From JALZAA01 sp035938395 (GTDB lineage Bacteria > Actinomycetota > Acidimicrobiia > IMCC26256 > JACDBD01), in contig DASZGY010000043.1 in assembly GCA_035938395.1 (NCBI GenBank), positions 1 to 10,041 of the forward strand: 10,041 bases of DNA, written 5' to 3'. Numbering within the stretch: the first letter of the stretch is position 1; each line of letters opens with the position of its first letter. The translations under genes were made by a program, and so were the position numbers. The notes under the pieces are model-generated. The model was not told the origin of the DNA. It worked only from the letters and a program-made list of their open reading frames with translations, and did not search any database. Below, in pieces: positions 6,268 through 10,041 of this stretch.

Positions 6268-6651
6268 GTGCCCGGCCCGGGCCCGCGACGCCGGGTCGAC
6301 CCCCGCCGTCGACTCGGAATCGCCGGTGAGGACGCCGTCGCCGAGTGGTACGAAGCCGCCGCGTACGAGGTGCTCGACCGCAACTGGCGGTGCCGTGAGG
6401 GCGAGCTCGACCTTGTCGTGCGCCGGGAAACCACGCTCGTCTTCTGCGAGGTGAAGACGCGCGCGAGCACCAGGTTCGGTGCGCCGGTCGAGGCCGTCAC
6501 GGCGACCAAGCAGCGGCGCCTGCGCACGCTCGCGTCCCGGTGGCTCGCCGAGCACGACGCGCGCCGTCGCACCTTGCGCTTCGATGTGGCGTCGGTGACA
6601 CGCGCTTCCGACGGCGAGCTCGTCGTCGAGGTCCTGGAAGGCGCGTTCTAG
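6268..6651 (+). CDS. yraN: YraN/UPF0102 family endonuclease-like protein
   Basis: Member of the YraN family, whose fold resembles archaeal Holliday junction resolvases and PD-(D/E)XK nucleases; its cellular role is not settled. The protein has 127 residues from GTG 6268, with AAGGA at 6254-6258. Core residues are GIAGEDAVAEWY (17-28), RNWRCREGELDLV (38-50) and FCEVKTR (59-65). Glu21, Asp48, Glu61 and Lys63 are in the positions expected for the nuclease site. RFDV (104-107) is another family hallmark. In relatives this gene is followed by comM and dprA on the same strand, suggesting a role in DNA processing. Here the next gene is convergent, with only 6 nt between the two stops. Confidence 0.92.
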   Translation: MPGPGPRRRVDPRRRLGIAGEDAVAEWYEAAAYEVLDRNWRCREGELDLVVRRETTLVFCEVKTRASTRFGAPVEAVTATKQRRLRTLASRWLAEHDARRRTLRFDVASVTRASDGELVVEVLEGAF

Positions 6652-6657
6652 CGCCGG

Positions 6658-7044
6658 CTACCGCGAGTACGGCGTCTCCGGGCGGGCGAGCGCTACGCCG
6701 TCGACGACGAGGTCGACCCGCTCGTTGTAGAAGCAGAACAGTCCCGCCACGCCCTCGGCCTGCGGGATCGGCGTCTCGTAGCTCCATACGAGGTCGTCGT
6801 GGACCTCGCCGTCGACCTCGACGTTCCAGTACGACGCCTGGCCCTTGAACGGGCAGACGGTCTCGCTGCTGGTCGCACTGAGGACGTCGGCGCGGACGTG
6901 TTCGCGGGGGAGGTAGTAGCGGGTCGGGAGGCCCGTCTCCTCGAGCAACACGGGCCGGTCGGATTCGGCGACCTTGACGCCGGCGACGGAGATCTCGACG
7001 TGCAGGTCGGCGGGTGTGACGGTGATGCTGTGGCCTTGGGTCAT
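6658..7044 (-). CDS. DUF427 domain-containing protein
   Basis: Small cytoplasmic beta-rich protein of the DUF427 family (also called NTP_transf_9); no reaction is established. The protein has 128 residues from ATG at 7044. Conserved features are TRYYLPREHVRADVL (41-55), TVCPFKGQASYWNV (62-75) and the region from WSYETPIPQAEGV to FCFYNERVDLVVDG (87-116). There are no membrane segments. The ATG at 7080 would add 12 residues unlike the family and run into the regulator's promoter region, so the inner start is preferred; GGAG lies 11 nt upstream of it. It is divergent from the WYL regulator, with 53 nt between starts, so it is the most likely target of that regulator (inference). Confidence 0.9.
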   Translation of the reverse strand: MTQGHSITVTPADLHVEISVAGVKVAESDRPVLLEETGLPTRYYLPREHVRADVLSATSSETVCPFKGQASYWNVEVDGEVHDDLVWSYETPIPQAEGVAGLFCFYNERVDLVVDGVALARPETPYSR

Positions 7045-7068
7045 GTCTGATTCAACTCCGGATGGCGC

Positions 7069-7096
7069 CCGACATTCCATGCTGGCAGGTTGTCGG
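7069..7096. promoter_or_regulatory. Candidate operator: CCGACA/TGTCGG inverted repeat
   Basis: CCGACA (7069-7074) and its exact inverse TGTCGG (7091-7096) are separated by 16 nt, inside the 53-nt divergent gap between the DUF427 and WYL genes. The right arm ends 1 nt before the WYL start codon. A regulator bound here could control both genes and itself. Six-base arms can arise by chance, and no TANNNT -10 is present on either strand of this gap, so this is tentative. Confidence 0.25.
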
Positions 7097-7097
7097 C

Positions 7098-7805
7098 ATG
7101 AACCGCACCGACCGCCTGTACGCGATCGTCGAGCTGCTGCGGGCCACCGCGCCTCGGGCTCGGGCGGCGCGAAGCCTCGCCGATCGCTTCGAGGTGAGCG
7201 TACGCACGATCGAGCGGGACATCTCGTCGCTCCAGCAGTCGGGCGTCCCGATCTGGGCCACGCCCGGTCCGGGCGGCGGCTACTCCGTCGATCCGTCGAT
7301 GAGCCTGCCGCCGCTGAACTTCAGCGCCGACGAGGCCACCGCGATCGCCGTGGCGCTGGCCGCCAGCGGCCCCATCCCGTTCGGCGACGCCGCCCGCTCT
7401 GCGTTGCGCAAGCTCGTCGCCGCGATGTCGGCTGCGAACCGGGAAGGCGCACGCGAGCTCGTGGCGCGCATCCACCTGCTGCAACAGCGCGGCCACCTCG
7501 ACGTCACGCCCGTGATGCGTGCCGTCGAGACCGCGGTGGCCGACCGCAAGGTGCTCGAGCTCGACTACGTCGACCGGTCCGGCCAGCGCACCGAGCGCCG
7601 CCGGGTGGAGCCATACGGGCTCGCCGGGTCGCAGGATCACTGGTACCTCATGGCATGGTGCCGGCTGCGCGGCGGCGGCCGTTCGTTCCGTCTCGACCGC
7701 ATGCAGGGCGCGCGGGTCACCGACGAGCGGGCTCCGGAACGCGAGCTGCACGAGGTCGCGGGGGAGATCGCCTCGTTCGCGCGGGAGACGCGCCTCGAGG
7801 GGTGA
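7098..7805 (+). CDS. WYL-domain transcriptional regulator with N-terminal HTH
   Basis: DNA-binding regulator, probably autoregulatory. The protein has 235 residues from ATG 7098. An earlier in-frame ATG at 7062 would add 12 residues before the typical MNRTDRLYAIVELLR opening, so it is not preferred. The winged helix-turn-helix (about 1-65) has SLADRFEVSVRTIERDI (26-42) and the wing GPGGGYSV (57-64). A helical linker (about 66-135) follows. The WYL domain has the motif in DHWYLMAWC (Trp182-Tyr183-Leu184) and RSFRLDRM (195-202), with the conserved arginines of the ligand pocket. WYL domains bind nucleic acid or small effectors and often control DNA-damage or defence genes. The effector here is unknown. 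The C-terminal extension found in longer WYL proteins is short. Confidence 0.93.
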   Translation: MNRTDRLYAIVELLRATAPRARAARSLADRFEVSVRTIERDISSLQQSGVPIWATPGPGGGYSVDPSMSLPPLNFSADEATAIAVALAASGPIPFGDAARSALRKLVAAMSAANREGARELVARIHLLQQRGHLDVTPVMRAVETAVADRKVLELDYVDRSGQRTERRRVEPYGLAGSQDHWYLMAWCRLRGGGRSFRLDRMQGARVTDERAPERELHEVAGEIASFARETRLEG

Positions 7806-7820
7806 GCCGCGGGGTGCCGG

Positions 7821-7934
7821 TCAGCGCGGGAGCACCGCCCACACGAGCAGCGCGGCGACCACGACGAGCGCGGCGACGACGATGACGACGTCGGAGGATC
7901 GACGAACCTGCTTGCGGAACGGGTTGAAGCCCAC
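7821..7934 (-). CDS. 37-residue single-pass membrane protein
   Basis: Small gene not evident from standard length cut-offs. On the minus strand, GTG at 7934 opens a 37-codon frame ending in TGA. It reads MGFNPFRKQVRRSSD, then an unbroken run of Val/Ala/Leu/Ile (about residues 16-34) that contains a Trp near its end, and a Pro-Arg terminus. This is a positively charged cytoplasmic head plus one transmembrane helix. About 34 of 37 third codon positions are G or C, like the neighbouring genes. A -10-like TACCGT lies 6 nt before the GTG, so the mRNA would be leaderless. It fills most of the 149-nt gap between the WYL gene and the crotonase. Function is unknown; no similarity is claimed. Confidence 0.62.
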   Translation of the reverse strand: MGFNPFRKQVRRSSDVVIVVAALVVVAALLVWAVLPR

Positions 7935-7937
7935 GGC

Positions 7938-7948
7938 GCTACGGTAGC
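7938..7948. promoter_or_regulatory. Symmetric bidirectional promoter element GCTACGGTAGC
   Basis: A perfect inverted repeat lies between two divergent starts. Read on +, it contains TACGGT (7940-7945), 9 nt before the crotonase ATG at 7955. Read on -, it contains TACCGT (7946-7941), 6 nt before the GTG at 7934. Both fit the TANNNT -10 of actinobacterial promoters, and both spacings put the expected transcription start at or within about 2 nt of the start codon. Neither gene has a Shine-Dalgarno, which agrees with leaderless mRNAs. No clear -35 elements are visible. Confidence 0.5.
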
Positions 7949-7954
7949 GGCCGC

Positions 7955-8749
7955 ATGGAAACGCTCATCGTCGATCGAGCGGACGGCGTCGTCACGGTCA
8001 CGCTGAACCGCCCCGAGAAGAAGAACGCCATCAACGGCCCGATGTGGCGCGAGCTCATCGAGGTGTTCGATGAAGTCGCCGACACCCCCAGCGACCGTGT
8101 GCTCGTGATCACCGGCGCCGGCGACGGGTTCTGTTCCGGCGCCGACCTCAGCCCTGGCAACAACCCGGACCTCGAGGTCGACCCCGGCGGGATTGGCTCC
8201 ACCTTCCGGCAGATGCGCGTGGTCGGCCGGGCCGCGTTGCGCCTCCACCACCTGCCGCAGCCCACGATCGCCGCCGTCAACGGCGTCGCGGCCGGCGCGG
8301 GGCTGAACATGGCGCTGGGCTGCGACCTGATCATCGCCTCGGAGCGCGCCCGGTTCACCGAGATCTTCTCGAAGCGGGGTCTCAACGTCGACTTCGGCGG
8401 CTCGTGGCTGCTGCCCCGCCTCGTCGGTCTCCACAAGGCGAAGGAGCTCGTGTTCTTCGCCGACATCATCGACGCCGCCGAAGCCGAGCGCATCGGCATC
8501 GTCAACCGGGTCGTGCCCGCCGACGATCTCGCGAAGATCACGACGGAGCACGCGGCGCGGCTCGCCGCCCTGCCACCGATCCAGCTGTCGCTCTCGAAGC
8601 GGCTGCTCAACCAGTCGTTCTCGGTGTCGATGGCCGAGGCGCTCGAGTTCGAGGACACGGCGCAGGCGATGAACTTCGCGTCGAAGGACACGGCCGAGGC
8701 GATGGTCGCGTTCCTGCAGAAGCGCGACCCGACGTTCACGGGCGATTAG
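7955..8749 (+). CDS. Crotonase-superfamily enoyl-CoA hydratase/isomerase, PaaG-like
   Basis: Acts on an acyl-CoA thioester in the cytoplasm; 264 residues, normal length. The N-terminal region has VTLNRPEKKNAING (14-27). The oxyanion-hole motifs are GFCSGADL (58-65) and AAVNGVAAGAG (106-116). The classical hydratase glutamates (rat Glu144 and Glu164) align with Asn118 and Phe138, so simple enoyl-CoA hydration is doubtful. LNVDFGGSWLLPRLVG (143-158) keeps the Asp (146) that serves as catalyst in PaaG-type isomerases, and the ending FLQKRDPTFTG also resembles PaaG. A double-bond or epoxide isomerase role is therefore more likely than hydration, but the substrate is unknown. No other phenylacetate genes are in view. 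The ATG has no Shine-Dalgarno and is preceded by a -10-like TACGGT. Confidence 0.9.
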   Translation: METLIVDRADGVVTVTLNRPEKKNAINGPMWRELIEVFDEVADTPSDRVLVITGAGDGFCSGADLSPGNNPDLEVDPGGIGSTFRQMRVVGRAALRLHHLPQPTIAAVNGVAAGAGLNMALGCDLIIASERARFTEIFSKRGLNVDFGGSWLLPRLVGLHKAKELVFFADIIDAAEAERIGIVNRVVPADDLAKITTEHAARLAALPPIQLSLSKRLLNQSFSVSMAEALEFEDTAQAMNFASKDTAEAMVAFLQKRDPTFTGD

Positions 8750-8769
8750 CGCGTGCATCATCGCGACTA
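8747..8769. terminator. Possible shared terminator hairpin between convergent genes
   Basis: In the 47-nt gap between the convergent crotonase and dprA stops, TAGCGCG (8747-8753) pairs with CGCG and CTA (8762-8765, 8767-8769), with one bulged A at 8766 and an 8-nt loop. No T-tract follows on either strand, so it would have to act without one, as many actinobacterial hairpins are thought to. Moderate to weak support. Confidence 0.35.
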
Positions 8770-8796
8770 GAAGGTCACCGGCGAAGAGCGCGCCCA

Positions 8797-9927
8797 TCAT
8801 CGGGGCCACCACCAGCCCCGCCGATGCTCGACCCACCCTTGCCGCTCGAGCGCGCGCAGTGCGACCGTGACCGCCTCGGGCGCGAGCGCTGTGCGGCTGA
8901 CGAGCTGATCGACGGTGGCCGCTTCGCCCGCGCACGCCGCGAGGATGCGCGTGCCGTCCGACCCGGGTGCGGCGCGGGGAGGTGGAGCTCCCCAACCGCG
9001 GCGGGATCCGGGCGTCAGACCCAGGGCGACGAGCACGTCGTCGGGGTCGAGGAGCGGCTGGGCGCCGTCGGCCAGCAAAGCGTTGCAGCCCTCGGCCGAC
9101 GGGTTGCGCCGTGAGCCGGGCACGACGAGGACGGGCCGGCCGTACTCGAGCCCGTAGTCGGCGGTGATGCGTGCCCCGCCGCGCAGCGTCGCCTCCACGA
9201 CCACGACGACGTCGGCGAGCGCGGCGATGATGCGGTTGCGGACGGGGAACCGGAAGCGGTTGGCCTGCGCGCCGAACCCGGCCTCGCTCAGGAGCACCCC
9301 GGATTGCCGCACGCGCTCGAACAGCACGACGTGCCGGCGCGGGTAGACGACGTCGAGACCGGTCGCGACCACGCCCACGACTCCGCCTCCGGCGTCGAGC
9401 GCCCCGAGGTGGGCGGCGCCGTCGATGCCGATGGCGAGGCCACTGACGACGGTGACTCCCCGCCGGGCCAGGAACGCGCCCAGCTCGCGTGCATCGGCCA
9501 GGCCGTGCACGGATGCGGAGCGGGTCCCCACGATTGCGACGCGCGGGCGACACAGGACGTCCGGCGCGGCCCCCTCGACGAGCAGCACTGCCGGCCGGTC
9601 CGGAACCTCGTCGCCAATGGGGTAACCGGCGTGGCCGTCGCGAACGACCGCGGTGCCCCTGCGCGCCAGCTCCGGCGCGAGGTCGAGAGCGCATGAAGCG
9701 CGCGCCCAACTCCGCACCAGCGCCTCGCGCTCGTGTGTGCGAACGAGCCGCGTGTGGGGTGCGAGAGCGTCGCCGGCCTTGCCGGCGCGGACGGCGGCCA
9801 GCGCGGCGCCCGGGTCGGGCCACCGGTCGAGCACGGCGCGCAGCCGGCTCGGGCCCACGTCGGGGAGGCAGACGAGTGTGGCCGCAGCCACCTCTGCGGC
9901 CGGCAGGCGTGGTCGGGCCGCGCTCAT
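8797..9927 (-). CDS. dprA: DNA processing protein DprA
   Basis: Binds incoming single-stranded DNA during natural transformation and loads RecA; also kept in many species not known to be competent. The protein has 376 residues from ATG 9927, with GAGGA (minus strand, 9938-9934) 6 nt upstream. An N-terminal helical domain (about 10-60) precedes the Rossmann-like DprA domain (about 85-300). Its motifs are VAIVGTRSASVHG (130-142), VVSGLAIGIDGAAH (160-173), FPVRNRIIAALA (227-238), GGARITADYGLEYG (250-263) and VPGS (269-272). The C-terminal winged-helix region (about 325-372, ending WVEHRRGWWWPR) matches the DML1-like domain of long DprA proteins. Its start overlaps the comM stop by 4 nt (ATGA), so the two are translationally coupled. 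It is convergent with the crotonase gene. Confidence 0.96.
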   Translation of the reverse strand: MSAARPRLPAAEVAAATLVCLPDVGPSRLRAVLDRWPDPGAALAAVRAGKAGDALAPHTRLVRTHEREALVRSWARASCALDLAPELARRGTAVVRDGHAGYPIGDEVPDRPAVLLVEGAAPDVLCRPRVAIVGTRSASVHGLADARELGAFLARRGVTVVSGLAIGIDGAAHLGALDAGGGVVGVVATGLDVVYPRRHVVLFERVRQSGVLLSEAGFGAQANRFRFPVRNRIIAALADVVVVVEATLRGGARITADYGLEYGRPVLVVPGSRRNPSAEGCNALLADGAQPLLDPDDVLVALGLTPGSRRGWGAPPPRAAPGSDGTRILAACAGEAATVDQLVSRTALAPEAVTVALRALERQGWVEHRRGWWWPR

Positions 9928-10041
9928 GGCACGTCCTCACGGAGCGCGGCTGCGAGCGTGACGTGGCGCTCGCACACCTCGGCGCATCCCTCGAGATCGG
10001 CGAGCGTGCGGGCGACGCGCCGCACCCGCGCCGCGCCGCGG
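9924..10041 (-). CDS. comM: ComM/YifB family Mg-chelatase-like AAA+ protein, C-terminal end only
   Basis: Only the last 38 codons are in the window; the rest lies beyond the right edge. The visible end reads RVRRVARTLADLEGC and then about 20 residues ending ALREDVP. The RVxRVARTxADLxG pattern followed by a helix ending near LR is typical of the C-terminal domain of ComM/YifB proteins. ComM in Vibrio is a hexameric helicase that drives branch migration during transformation. Its position directly before dprA, with the TGA inside ATGA, is the standard actinobacterial arrangement and supports the call. With so little sequence, the identification relies on both motif and context. Confidence 0.82.
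   Translation of the reverse strand, partial: RGAARVRRVARTLADLEGCAEVCERHVTLAAALREDVP

Noticed and set aside
7045..7080. Longer DUF427 protein starting at ATG 7080
   Set aside because: The 12 extra residues do not resemble the family and would cover most of the divergent promoter gap.
7062..7097. Longer WYL regulator starting at ATG 7062
   Set aside because: The extra residues precede the usual N-terminal RTDRLYAI opening of this family and would overlap the divergent promoter gap.
7813..7836. GGTGC/GCACC repeat around the convergent WYL and microprotein stops as terminator
   Set aside because: Only five pairs with a 14-nt loop and no T-tract.
8749..8800. Hydrophobic minus-strand stretch (VAPMMGALFAGDLL) downstream of dprA as a possible small membrane gene
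   Set aside because: It is in a different frame from dprA, has no plausible start with a ribosome binding site, and continues into antisense of the crotonase gene.
7637..9940. A 767-codon open frame on the minus strand spanning the crotonase and dprA region
   Set aside because: It is antisense to the crotonase gene and out of frame with dprA, both of which have clear family motifs. Its product is Arg/Ala/Gly-rich low-complexity sequence typical of shadows in GC-rich DNA.
1..10041. tRNA, rRNA, SRP RNA, CRISPR array, insertion sequence or phage attachment site
   Set aside because: No cloverleaf, repeat-spacer pattern, transposase motif or long terminal inverted repeats were seen on either strand.

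Overview
The window is about 10 kb of very GC-rich DNA (roughly 70% by eye) with strong G/C preference at third codon positions and frequent GTG/TTG starts. Gene content and order point to Actinomycetota. The order ftsY, ffh, rpsP, KH-domain gene, rimM, trmD, rplS, DUF2469, yraN, with dprA and comM nearby, is the actinobacterial translation/SRP cluster, and DUF2469 is characteristic of that phylum. A deep branch such as Acidimicrobiia is possible but is inference only.

Left region (1-6651, all + strand): the 3' part of an MscS-type mechanosensitive channel gene is followed by the two SRP-pathway GTPases ftsY and ffh. Next come rpsP (ribosomal protein S16), khpA (KH RNA chaperone), rimM (16S processing), trmD (tRNA m1G37 methyltransferase), rplS (L19), a DUF2469 gene and yraN. 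Gaps are 74 nt or less; rpsP and khpA overlap, and khpA-rimM and rimM-trmD are 7 nt apart, so this is one or a few polycistronic units for membrane targeting, ribosome maturation and tRNA modification. The lepB and rnhB genes usually found between rplS and DUF2469 in this phylum are absent.

Middle region (6652-8749): the strand changes at every gene. A DUF427 gene (-) is divergent from a WYL-family regulator (+). A 37-residue single-pass membrane protein gene (-) follows, then a crotonase-superfamily gene (+) of PaaG-like type that lacks both classical hydratase glutamates. The last two genes diverge from a symmetric sequence, GCTACGGTAGC, that carries a TANNNT -10-like hexamer on each strand just before each start codon. 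It looks like a shared bidirectional promoter giving leaderless or nearly leaderless mRNAs.

Right region (8750-10041, - strand): dprA, preceded with a 4-nt ATGA overlap by the C-terminal end of comM, which runs off the window. In relatives comM-dprA follow yraN on the same strand. Here they are inverted and separated from it by the middle block, so that block marks a rearrangement.

Most of the window is housekeeping. I see no CRISPR array, tRNA, rRNA, transposase or defence system. The points most worth checking are the symmetric promoter, the unannotated 37-residue gene, the strong ftsY-ffh intergenic hairpin, and the rearranged yraN/comM-dprA neighbourhood.
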